Shown here: piece after piece, positions 22,141 through 32,979 of the stretch
Layout of the letters: each line of letters starts with the position of its first letter
Numbering within the stretch: the stretch's first letter is position 1
From: Anodontia alba
Taxonomy: Eukaryota; Mollusca; Bivalvia; Lucinida; Lucinidae
Direction of reading: 5' to 3'
DNA length: 64,000 nucleotides
Assembly (NCBI GenBank): GCA_964016985.1
Contig: OZ024826.1
Location: 72,551,768 to 72,615,767 of the forward strand
The notes under the pieces: model-generated
Told to the model about the DNA's origin: nothing
Database searches by the model: none
What the model saw: the letters and a program-made list of their open reading frames with translations, nothing else
Position numbers and translations under genes: made by a program

Positions 22141-23390
22141 GTCATCTCGGATGACAAGATTCCTATATGCCTAACCATGGTGAAAGGGGACTTTGCATCC
22201 AAAGTCTATTTGTCATTTACCGGTTGTCTGATGAACTTTCTAGTTATATCTGATTCTTGATTGAAATGTATTATATAAAAAAGTGTAGACACTGGTCAGG
22301 GTCAGACACCATGTTCTGTGACATCTGATCTGGGTCTACACTGTTTGCATGGTGTGACTTAAACTTTGTGCTTTAAAGTCTTCTGTAACTTTAAAACAAT
22401 CAATAAATTAATGATTATTTAAAGAAACTGGAACAATCTAGAAGCATCAGATAAGCAAGAGAATGAAAGAGAAAATACCATATTGACTTCTAATTTTATT
22501 CAGAAGACATGTTTGTCTTCTTCAACAACAAATAGCATTATGTAGATGCCAAACAATCTAAACTATCTTAAGCACTAGCACAATTGATAACTGTGCAAAA
22601 CACTTGCAAACATTTTATCCTGTATTCCTATTCCAGTTGGGATTCTCATTAGAAAACAGGAATCCGGGACGAGCTATTCAGGATTGTTTTGAGCGCAAAA
22701 AAACAAAAAATGGCATGCCACAAGAACAGCGAATATCCCTACGAGCATGCACATCTGCGCAGCCTGATCTGGACTTCGCTGTCTGTTGAAAAGAATGTGC
22801 CGAAACGCGAGAGCTGTCTCTATGCCACATGAGAACAGTGAATATCCATATGAGCATGCACATCTGCACAGCCTGATCTGGACTTTATTGTATGTTGAAA
22901 CAAATGCGCCGAAATGTGACAGATGTCCCTACACCACATGAGATCAGCAAATATCCATATGAGCCTGTGCATCCGCGCAGCCTGATCTGCCGCTGTAATT
23001 ATACTTTAACAACTTACATCAACTCACATTACTGATCTACCGACTCAGATCAGTCTGGGCATCCGCTGTGGTGCCAGTTTTGATGTTCTACTTTGATAGG
23101 AACCTCGATTTTTATTCATAATAGGGGTTACTTTGACGTTCATACCCAATAGTCTGTGAAATCTTAAAGTAAATTTTGGAGGGAACAGGAACCAGACTAG
23201 TCTTAGAAACAATCTTAGTCTATAATAGTGGTCAGCGGGTTCATAAATTTGTCAATGGTCCATGGTGATAGTGGGCAGTGACATGTCTCATACCATATGT
23301 TTACCTATTGGACTATCATATTGTACCACCCTACATCTACCCCTATCCTAACCTATCTTACCCTAACCCACCCTATCCTCCATTACAGCG
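22141..23390. repeat. Spacer with three 110-115 bp repeats
   Basis: From about 22715 to 22990 a unit recurs three times, each containing GAGCATGCACATCTGCGCAG or close variants followed by CCTGATCTGGACTT or similar. Elsewhere the stretch has no recognisable gene. The phrase GATCTGGGTCTACACTG at about 22326 belongs to a motif dispersed through the window. Confidence 0.6.
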
Positions 23391-24510
23391 AGCATAGCTC
23401 ACAATGCGCTACCCGCTTTGGACGAAGTGAGCTCTACGGTAGAGAATATGATCAAAGAAAAGTAACATACAATGAAATATACTTTCAGCAGAAATCGCTC
23501 TGACCAATATTTTCTTCCTTTTTCTTCCCAGAAGTTGTCACCGGAAGTTGGCAGGACTTGGGCAGACTTGATTATACCGCTAGTCACAAAATTTGGGTCT
23601 CACTAATAAGCGTCATGAAGTCACAAGAAACGAGTGTCACGAACATATTTTGCTGATTATTTTTATTATTTTTATTATTTATCATTGATTTACATATATT
23701 TTTTTATAGCGAGCTCAACTCGCAACACGCAAAACGCATCGCGAACGAAGTGAGCTCTACGGTAGAGAATATGATTAAGGAAAAGTAACAAACAACGATA
23801 TATATACTTTCAGCAGAAATCACTCTGACCAATTTTCTTCCTTTTTCTTCCCGGAAGTTGTCACCGGACGTTGGCAGAACTGATTGGGGCGGACCTGATT
23901 ATATCGCTTTTCACAAAATTTGGTTCTCACTAATAAACATCACGAAGTGACAAGAAACGAGTGTCAATTAGTGTCATGAACATATTTTTGCTGATTATTT
24001 TTATTATTTTTTTATTGATTTACATATATCTATTATAAACTGATAATTTTCATTCTTTAATGATGCTGTGAAGGACTTTTGAAGACACTACAGATAGGTC
24101 TGTGCTGTGCTCGCATTTACATTGTAGGCTAAGCCTATTTTCATATTATACTGATATTCATTCTTTAATGATGCTGTGACAGACTTTTGAAGAGACTACA
24201 GATATGTCTGTGCTGTGTTCGTAATTAGACTAAGCCTATTTTCATATTAGCAAGCATAGCTTGAGACGCGCAAAATACATCGCGAATGAAGTGAGCTCTA
24301 CGGTGGAGAATATGATCAAGGAAAAGTAACAAAACAACGATATATACTTTCAGCAGAAATCACTTTGACCAATTTTCTTCCTTTTTCTTCCCGGAAGTTG
24401 TCAGCGGAAGTTGGCAGAACTGGGACGGACTTAATTATACCGCTATTCACAAAATTTGTGACTCACTAATAAGCATCGCAAAAAGACAAGAAACGAGTGT
24501 CAATAACTAT
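23391..24510 (+). repeat. Three direct copies of a dispersed repeat
   Basis: Copies at about 23391-23650, 23707-23975 and 24249-24505 share GAAGTGAGCTCTACGGT, ACTTTCAGCAGAAATC, TTCTTCCTTTTTCTTCC and ACAAGAAACGAGTGTC. The spacers share GATGCTGTGA and ACTACAGATA phrases. An inverted copy lies at 16528-16730, and a piece at 27215-27238 appears interrupted by the next satellite element. Confidence 0.75.
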
Positions 24511-25287
24511 TTTAACCTATCATCTTTCATCAGGGTTAGCAAAAAAGCGGGAAATACTCATATTTCCCAGGATGGTTGGAAATACAGGGAATTCCTGGGA
24601 AATACGGGGAATTCCTGGGAAATACTGGGAAATAAACATTTACACAGAAGGTACCAATTGAGACTGCTTAATATACCTCACCAACCAAGCTATTTGAAAG
24701 CAAAACCATTTCAAGTTCACATTGAATTACCTGAAAGATCTATAGTCTGTTACCTTCATATAGTATGTACATAGTTTCTTTTCAAAACTGTGATTCTGAA
24801 ATATTAGTTTTTAACTTTCAGCTATTTTACTTGACTTGAAAATAGAAATACTTTGGAGAGTACCTGTAGATTATTTAAAAAACCTTTAGGCTCACTTGTG
24901 TTTTTTTTAAATACCTGTCTTAAACAAACAATTAAATTCTCACACCTTTTAGTAATAGAAGTACTATTCACAAATTACTTGACAGCCTTGCAAACAAACC
25001 TTTCATTGAAACATGACTATTGCAAACATCCTAAAAATTCAGACATCCAAAACTTTGAACAATGTGGTTTTATCATTACACAAAGCATGCAAAATGCATA
25101 GTCCCAATGCAAACCCTCCTGAAGGAGCAGTCTGATCTGGGTCTGCATTGTTTGCCAAGGCCTGTCTGTCCCAAATCTTAGGATCATTATGGTATTCATC
25201 TTCTATATCAAATGAGTGATTTTAAATAACTCTTTCACACCTCCTTCAACCTTCAAAGTGTTAACATCTCATAACTAACGAACAACC

Positions 25288-25806
25288 ATGTCCGAGTCCG
25301 TTATGTCTGGTGTACTCCTCAGGGCCCTGAGCGAGTACAAGTCTGTCGGCACTCCACTTTGGAGGATGTCCAACAGGAAGGATCTAGTTCGCGTTGAACT
25401 AACCTTCCATAAGGCTCTACCAACTAAGCCTTATTACAAGAAGAGGGCTGAAAGCAGGAGGCAGCCTGCACCCTCTGCTGGCGAGTGGCCTCGCCAGCCC
25501 GCTGATGCTACAAGACCTTCGACGAGGACCAGATCTACGCCTGCTCACCGACAGCTGACTATGGAGTGGGAGATGCCATCACCACCAATGCAGACTCTTC
25601 CAGACACTACAAGACAACACATCACACATGATCGCACACAGAAGACAGCAACCATCAAGCCATCACCGATCATCACCAGACTGCCACAAGCAACATCTAC
25701 CTCTCCAGTCAGCCCGCCGAAGAAAAAGTCAAGGACGCAGTCTCCATCAGCGCCAGCCAACAAGAAGAAGAACCGTACCAGCTTCGACCTCATATCCTAT
25801 ACATGA
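25288..25806 (+). CDS. Unrecognised basic, Pro/Ser-rich protein, N-terminal part
   Basis: An ATG opens 172 codons. The first 55 residues look folded (VLLRALSEYKSVGTPLWRM, VRVELTFHKALP). The rest is Arg, Lys, Pro and Ser rich and likely disordered, with two basic clusters (SPPKKKSRTQSP, PANKKKNRTSF) that could be nuclear localisation signals. GC content and codon regularity stand out from the AT-rich surroundings, supporting real coding history. I do not recognise the family. It sits in the middle of a hAT-like element and is continued, in other frames, by the next entry. Confidence 0.5.
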   Translation: MSESVMSGVLLRALSEYKSVGTPLWRMSNRKDLVRVELTFHKALPTKPYYKKRAESRRQPAPSAGEWPRQPADATRPSTRTRSTPAHRQLTMEWEMPSPPMQTLPDTTRQHITHDRTQKTATIKPSPIITRLPQATSTSPVSPPKKKSRTQSPSAPANKKKNRTSFDLISYT

Positions 25807-26145
25807 GAAGTACCACCTCCAGGAAGTCTACAACGTCTGCATGATGAACTCTGACACTGTGATTGTCAAGGCCCAACGTCTCCAACAACCAGGTACGATC
25901 AACATTGATCTTCCAGCTTTCTTCATGTACAAGCTCAAGCGAGCGACAAAAAATGGGTCATGGTAAAAGGGCCCACCAGCAAGTTCTACGTTGAGAACAT
26001 ATATGAGCACACAGAGAAGAAGCTGGAAACGGGCACACAGCAGAACATCATTTCATGGTACGACTACCTAGAACAAGCCCGGACAGATACGACTCTACCG
26101 GCTGGCCAACAAGGATTAGATCAGCGCGTCCTTAGAGAAGACTAA
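25807..26145 (+). pseudogene. C-terminal part of the same unknown gene, frameshifted
   Basis: Two overlapping frames look like one protein split by a short indel. The first holds EKYHLQEVYNVCMMNSDTV and PGTINIDLPAFFMYKLKRAT. The second, from about 25960, holds VKGPTSKFYVENIYEHTEKK and SWYDYLEQARTDT and stops at 26145. The switch falls in an A-run near 25945-25955. Relative to the upstream frame there is another shift near 25800. No domain is recognised. Confidence 0.45.
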
Positions 26146-26169
26146 GAGAAAACTTTTTGGCACTGACCT

Positions 26170-26312
26170 ACTTAGAGTGAGGACACTCTAAGGTGAGTGA
26201 GGACACTCTATCGGCTTCTGGGTGAGGACACCCTCTCAGCCCCTGGGTGAGGACACCCTCTCTGCTCCTGGATGAGGACACCCTTTTGGCTCCTGGGTGA
26301 GGACACCCACCT
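26170..26312 (+). repeat. 25 bp tandem repeat
   Basis: About five units of GGGTGAGGACACCCTC with a variable spacer, period 25 bp (GGTGAGGACA at 26221, 26246, 26271 with one change, and 26296). It immediately follows the unknown gene within the hAT-like element. Confidence 0.8.
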
Positions 26313-26921
26313 TGCACCCTTTCCAGCGTACGATTGACTGACATGTGGCTAGTGTCTGAAACTTTCCCACAACTCGAGCTGAGTGCCTCATGCATTATGC
26401 AGCCGGAATTGACACGCATTAGGTACGAGATTAAAAGCTCAAATTTTTAGACCGATTGTCAAAATTCTGCAACTGGCCTACTACACTCACACGAAATCTG
26501 GACACACATGAGGTCTGGAAGTGCACGCACTCTGTGTCTGGGCAAGGTGACCTAGTTATGAATTATAACTAGGCACCGTTTCAAGCCAACCCAGTAGTCC
26601 AGTAAAACTAATCTCGATTTATCTGGCGCTGCCTCTATGTGACTCAGCTGCCTGGCAGCGTTAAAAATTTGAAAATTGAACTGAACTAATAACTTTTTGC
26701 ACCCTAAAAATGAGATACTGTTACATATTAACAGTTAAATTCATCAAATTTATGTTATTATTATATTATTATTATTAAAGAAAACATAAAAAACACACCC
26801 ATTACACTCATTTACAAGACTGTTGACATATATGTATGGGAAGGTATTTTGCAAACTAGCTAATTGTTCATTATTTCAATTGAATTACACAAATATTAAT
26901 AGTGCTTTTCAATGAAATAAC

Positions 26922-26954
<33 letters not shown>

Positions 26955-27238
26955 TTTCCCACTATTTCCCATTTTGCTGAAATTTGGAGTATTTCCCAGG
27001 ATGGTAATTACAGGTAAATACCAGTGGGAATTCCCGCCACTGGTATTTACTGACCAACCTTGTCTTTCATCCCCTTCACTATCATACCTTACCAGTCTCA
27101 CTATCATGCTTTGCTTTATCTTTTTATCTTTTAACAATCTTAAACTCTTGACAAGCGCACATGCCGAAAATGTCCGCAAGGACGTATGGCAGTATGTTGA
27201 GAAGAGAAGAAGTGTCACGAACATTTTGCTGTTTATTT

Positions 27239-29110
27239 TTATCGCACCTGCTTGTAGCAGGGTGCGATATAGGCATCCGATTTTCTGTCCGTCTGTCCGT
27301 CAGTCCGTCCGTCTGTCAGTCTGTCTGTCAACATTTATGTCGACGTTCGACATTTATGTCAAAGTTAGTATTCTAATCAACTACAAGACTAAACAACCAT
27401 CAAACCTTGCATGAAACATCTCCCTGACCTCCTGACTTTGCAACATAGGCGTCCGCTTTTCCGTTTGTCTGTCCATTCGTCCGTCTGTCTGTCAACATTT
27501 ATGTCGGAGTTCGACATTTATGTCAAAGTTAGTATTTTAATCAACTACAAGACTAAACAACCATCAAACCTTGCATGAAACATCTCCCTGACCTCCTGAC
27601 TTTGCGACATAGGTGCCCACTTTTCCATTCGTCTGTCTGTCCGTCCGTCCGTCTCTTAACAGTTCTGTTATGTCGAAGTTCGACATTTATGTCAAAGTTA
27701 GTATTCTAATCAACTACAAGACTAAACAGCCATCAAACCTTGTATGAAATATCTCCCTGACTTCCTGACTTTGCAACATAGGTGCCCGCTTTTCCATTCG
27801 TCTGTCCGTTCGTCCGTCCGTCTGTTTCTTAACAGTTCTGTTATGTCGAAGTTCGACATTTACATCAAAGTTAGTATTCTAATCAACTACAATTCTACAA
27901 CAACCATCATACCTTGCATGACACATCTCCCTGACCTCCTGACTTGGCAGATATGTTGACCCAGTGACCTTGACCTATATTTTGCGCTCCATTGACTTTG
28001 ACACAATTTACGTTGACGTTCCAGATCTTCTCAACTATAAGGCGTACAACTACCAAACCTTGCATAGTGCTTCTCCTAGAGGTACAGACTTGGCAGGTAC
28101 TTTGACCCGGTGACCTTGACCTATATTTTGCGCTCCAGTGACTTTGACATATTTTGCGTCGACATTCAATATCTCCTCAACTATAAGGCCTACAATCATC
28201 AAACCTTGCAAAGTGCTTCTCCTCAATGTACTGACTTAGCAGATACCTTGACCTGGTGACCTTGACCTATATTTTGGCTGCAGTGACTTTAACATAATTT
28301 ACGTCAACGTTCCAGATCTCCTCAAGTGTAAGACCTCTAGCTACCAAACCTTGCATAGTGCTTCTCCAATATGTACTGACTTGGTAGGTATCTTGACCCG
28401 GTGACCTTGACCTATATTTTGCGCTCCAGTGCCTTTTACACATTTTACGTCAACGTTCAATATCTCCTCAACTATAAGGCCTACAACCATCAAACCTTGC
28501 ATAGTGCTTCTCCTCAATGTACAGACTCTGCAGGTACCTTGACTGGGTGACCTTGACCTATATTTCACGCTCCATTGACTTTTACACCGTGTACGCCACC
28601 CTTCCATATGTCCTCAACTGTAAGGCCTTCAACCACCAAACCTTATATAGCACTTCTTCTCGATGTACTGACTCGACAGATACCTTTACCTGGTGACCTT
28701 GACCTATATTGTGCACTCCAGTGACTTTGACACATTTTATATTGATGTTCGGTATCTCCTCAAATATAAGACCTACAACCACTAAACCTTGCATAGTGCT
28801 TCACCTCATTGCACTGGCTTGGCAGGTACCTTGACCCAGTGACCTTGACCTATATTTGACACATTTTACGTTGATGTTTGATAACTCCTCAACTATAAGG
28901 CCTACAACCACCATACCTTGCATTGTGCTTCTCCTTGATGTACTGAATTAGCAGGTACCTTGACCCGTGACCTTGACCTAAATTTCATGCTCCAGTGACT
29001 TTTACACATTTTACGTCAATGTTCCATTATCATTGGGCTGTATGATACGAAAAGTCAGTGCTGAAGATATAGCCATTAGAGGGAATGGGACTGGCCTGGA
29101 ATATATGTGC
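27239..29110. repeat. Satellite element with nuclear-receptor-like motif
   Basis: It begins with a palindrome ATCGCACCTGC-TTGTA-GCAGGGTGCGAT (27239-27266), then a GTCC-type microsatellite. About four units of 150-160 bp follow (GTTCGACATTTATGTCAAAG, to about 27940), then about eight units of about 145 bp (GGTGACCTTGACCTATATTT, to about 29030). It ends with GGAATGGGACTGGCCTGG near 29095. A second copy is at 61601-63925. The reading frames inside, on both strands, are repeats of each other. The element seems to have inserted into a copy of the 23.4 kb repeat, which resumes near 29265. Confidence 0.85.
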
Positions 29111-29403
29111 CCCACTTGGCACTTTGTCTACATTTTTTTCAACCCAGTTTTCCAAGTAAGCACTGCTAAGAATGAAATAAACTTATTTAATAACCACATT
29201 CTGATTGTGGCTCCTGTGACTTTTGCACCAGCAGGTGCAATGACGCCTTCCGCGGAATTCTTGTTATTATTTATTGTTGATTTACATATATTTTTATATA
29301 CTGATATTCATTCTTTATTGATGCTGTGAAGGACTTTAGGATAAGCCTATTTTCATAAGGATGGTTTGGGGTGTTTTGGAGTGTTTCAACAGACCGGAGA
29401 TAT
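29111..29403. other. Spacer
   Basis: No gene. From about 29265 the sequence (TTGATTTACATATATTTTTATA, ATGCTGTGAAGGACTTT) matches spacers of the 23.4-24.5 kb repeats. Confidence 0.5.
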
Positions 29404-31054
29404 GGTCACGGGTCAACTCGGCCTGTAACCAGCTCGGCCTCGGGTCAACTCGGCCGAGTCAACTCGGCCTGTTTTGTAGGTTACACAAACACATTATCGC
29501 AACACACTTATTTGTTCAATTATTCACTTATTAATATATACTTTATGACTTAATTGCTGTTTGTTTGTCTTTCGGATGTTATTTATAACAAAATTTATTT
29601 TCTATTATCCCCAAATTGCACTAATTATTGATAGGTCAAGCTGTGCACTAATTAGTGATAAGTGATGTTATTTGCATATTTTAATATGTTTTTAGGCAAT
29701 TATATTGTGTCCTTTTCAGGATACCAAACATTCTTGAAAGATCCAGTAAATAATTCAGAATAAATAAATAAACTTAAAGTGTTCAGGTGGTGTTGTCTTC
29801 TTCTTTCGGACTACGGGCTGTCTTTAAACAGCTGTAAAAAATAGCTTCATCATGTCGAACTGTCATGTTAGCCTATGGATGAGAAAAGGTTTTTATGCTT
29901 AAAAAAATGTTCTCATCCATAGTTTCCAGCCAGCACCAAAACGGGAGGTATGACTAGGTCTTGCTGCAAAACAACTGAGGAAAATTTCTCAAAGAAATTT
30001 TCTGAAGTAATTTTGCAACAATTTACCGGCCATGTTTTTGTTTTCTTTTCCTTTCTTCTTCTTCTTCTTTTCTTTTAAATAGGCTCAGAGCCTGAGACAT
30101 TGAGATATTAGCATTCCAGGAAATAAGAGAATAAATACCTCTATTTTAAAATTTGTCTCAGACCTGAACCTATGTTTCTTTTTTTTTTCTTTCGATTTTT
30201 TTTATTTTTTTTTTTTTTTTTATTTTACTTTGCTTTTTTTTTTCAGTTTTTGTACTTTTCTTTTTATCCAACTTTCTATTTTTTTCTCTTTTTTTTCCTT
30301 CTTCTTCTTTTTTTTTTTTTTTTTACATGTGAAACATATAATGTGAAATGATATTACCTGCCATTATCATGTGGTGGTCACATTATTAGTCTTACAAATT
30401 AAAGATCACATTATTTGGCCATTAGCAATCTAAAACTAGATCTCAAAATATGAATGCGCATTCCAAGTCAAAATCCACTGACATTTCAATTCATCAACAT
30501 GAAATCAATTACTTACGGACGTGAAACAGACTGACAGCCACACAGACGCCTATCATGAAACCAATTACACCGCCACTATCGTATGGCGGGTTGTGAAAAA
30601 AAAATCATCAGTAAGACAATGTGATTATATTTTACAGCTTAGCTCCAGACAATGTCCTTTTTTTAAACCAAAAAGTACAGACATTTCCGCAAAAGCATTT
30701 ATTGTGGGTACTCATCAGAATCACCTCAGTAAGGCACTTCTAATGTGTAACACAACACAATTCAGAGCTCATACATGTACCAGCATTCAACCGACAATTT
30801 GCATGAAATGTTAAAACTTTTTTGTTAGAAAGTAAGTACACTAAAATCTGTAGACACCTTACACACAATACACAAAGCAGACATGGCAGTTATAAAATTC
30901 AAGAAACTATGACGATTCCAAATTGGGATCTGATACTGCATCCATTTACTCGGGCATTTTATACAGACTATTTTGGCGAATTAAAGAAAGTTTTTCAAGA
31001 AAAGATTGTTTTTGTGCGCTTTTGATTTAAGTTATTTTTAGGGACTAATTAAAG

Positions 31055-32173
31055 CAGTGATATTTTTACAAATTTGAAAATGTGAGTCCCAGGACTCGCT
31101 AGTCTCAACTTTTATGAGTCCTGATCAGAATTTATGAGTCCCACTTGGAGACTCTCAGAAATCATGCTATATGGTTACTGAGAATTGCTGTACTGGATTT
31201 AAATATGTTATGTCTACTCAAATTCAATGGTAATAAAATGTAATAAAATTAAACAACTAGTTCTAGTGTTTTATATCTTTGTATTACCAAATCCTAGACC
31301 TTGACTAGCTGAACACAAGACTAGCACATGGCTTCTAGACTAGAGAACACTAAAAACAAAACTGTTAATGGAAATAAGCTCAGTTTGAACTATTCTTTCC
31401 AGACTAGGACAATAAAGTCTGACACCACTGACACTCACTGACTGTGCTCAAAGTAAGACTGAAAAGTTCAGGAATGCCACAACCAAGGCCTCAGTAGAAG
31501 GTCCAGCACAGATAAATTTATATTCACTGTCATATTCAAGCCAGCTATAAAGGGTCATCCAATTGGGTTGGAAAATTCTGACTTTTTTAGAGCCAGACTG
31601 ACCAGAATCTGTCGAGCATGACTTTTCAGCAGCCTCCGAGCGACTGGGAATTATCTTGGTCCTGGGAATCCTGGGTCTCTGAAACGGGTTCACTTGCGCG
31701 ATCCTTGTTAAGGAGCGTAAACAGAGTTGGCTGAGTCTTATCAGTATTAACAGTTTTTGTTTTTTTTCTTGGGGGCATCGCTGGTTAAGCCTTAAAACAA
31801 TTTGAAATCAGCTTTAAAGAGAAACGTCTACTTTCGTTTTCAACACATGCGATGCTCTTTCCGTAACACCATCGCTGATTGGTTGAAAAACCTAAAGCTT
31901 CCAATCAAAATCCATTTGACTCTCAGTGCGTCAATATTTTCGCAAATAGTCTCGAAGCCGAAGCAGGGTATCAGTAAGCTGATGTATAGTAAACAATTAC
32001 CGGTGCGGTGATATCCCGTGATAAAAGACGGAACAGGAGTATTTTTTTGGAAATGGGACTCGCTACCCGAAAAAAAAAACATGCGTCCGGGGGTCTCACG
32101 TCTTTTAAAACTTTGCGTCCTCGGCGAATTTTATGCGAGATTCTCGCAGGACGCGCAGGTAACTGAAACACTG
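31055..32173. mobile_element. Nested hAT-type remnant
   Basis: Ends begin CAGTG on both sides (CAGTGATATTTTTAC, and CAGTGTTTCAGTTACC inverted). TTAAAG lies immediately outside each end (31049-31054 and 32174-32179), a possible shortened target duplication. It contains the start of a hAT transposase on the minus strand. Confidence 0.6.
31448..31779 (-). pseudogene. hAT transposase N-terminal remnant
   Basis: From an ATG at about 31779 the minus strand reads MPPRKKTKT and a Thr/Ser-rich leader. After a frameshift near 31620 it continues KVRIFQPNWMTLYSWLEYDS. The last part resembles the Trp-containing opening of the zinc-finger (TTF/BED-like) region found in animal hAT transposases, but the Cys/His ligands, dimerisation region and catalytic acids are absent. 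A dead, 3' truncated copy. Confidence 0.5.
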
Positions 32174-32609
32174 TTAAAGGACCAACTTAATTAGGGATGT
32201 AAGCAAATTGTAAGAAAACAAACGTCTTTAATCATAACACATCAAAAGTAATTTGTTTTCCACCAAATTAATTTTCTAATCAGTACTTTCAAACTTACGG
32301 ATTTGTTTGCACAACCGCTAAGGCATTAAAGATCATTTGAATTTAATTGGTTGGTTAAGCATGTGATTGGAAGACCTTTGACAAGCCATTAAGAATTCAC
32401 GGCTGGATACTTCTAAGGTTGCTGAAAAATTCAGGTATGCAGTCAGTCCATCAAATTAACAGACAAACAGATAGACATACAGATACACCCACCTTCTAGC
32501 CTAACCACTCTTCCCCCATACCTGGGTCCCCATACAGGCCGAGTTGACCTGGCCGAGTTGACCCGGGCCGAATTGGCTCGGGGCCGACTTGACCCAGATT
32601 CGGAGATAT

Positions 32610-32979
32610 TGGAATGCCTTTCAAAATTTGATTATTTCCAGGTGCAGAGGATGGTGTGGCTAGGTTTACCTCTTTCGTGAGAGCTAGGGACTAATTTCCC
32701 ATATCACAGGTCCTGGTGAATGAATATCATTTGATGTGTCTTACTTATCTCACTTGAGATGAAGGCTGTTGTTGTTGGATGAAGATGAAGACCACCTTGG
32801 ACCCAGTATACACTGGACTAGTAACTACGGTACAGGTATTGTATTTATTGGAAATATGCTGTCGTGGCTGAATTTTTTAATGACAATAGTGCTGTAAAAT
32901 AGTGCTAAAATCAAGCCACGACAACATATTTTGGCAGTTCCGTTAGTGGCAAGTCCGGGTATTATTAGGTCCGAGGGAC
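32610..32979. other. Spacer, no gene seen
   Basis: Unique-looking sequence between two transposons. It includes a pair of inverted phrases around TATTTTGGCAG and GCCACGACA (about 32863-32935) of unclear meaning. Confidence 0.4.

Larger units (their letters stand above)
24541..27062. mobile_element. hAT-like element carrying an unknown gene
   Basis: Ends read CAGGGTTAGC and, inverted, CAAGGTTGGTC. Both are followed by GGGAAATAC/AAATACC-rich subterminal sequence that also contains the complementary TATTTCCCAGGATGG phrase at each end (about 24569 and 26990). An 8 bp duplication, TCTTTCAT, flanks it at 24533-24540 and 27063-27070. These features fit the hAT type, but no transposase domain is recognised. 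It contains the broken gene at 25288-26145 and a 25 bp tandem repeat. Confidence 0.65.
29404..32600. mobile_element. TIR transposon with iterated ends, 9 bp duplication
   Basis: The left end (29404-29475) carries three or four iterations of GGGTCAACTCGGCC and the right end (32536-32600) the same in inverted orientation. A 9 bp duplication, CGGAGATAT, flanks it at 29395-29403 and 32601-32609. The interior is a T-rich stretch (about 30178-30325), a nested hAT remnant and otherwise unassigned sequence. No transposase of its own is seen. The superfamily is not assigned. Confidence 0.75.

Noticed and set aside
28341..28794. Frames with repeated GLIFEEIPN/KVTGVHNIGQGH patterns, also at 62655-63150
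   Set aside because: These are satellite units read through; the repeat continues beyond the frames and on the other strand.
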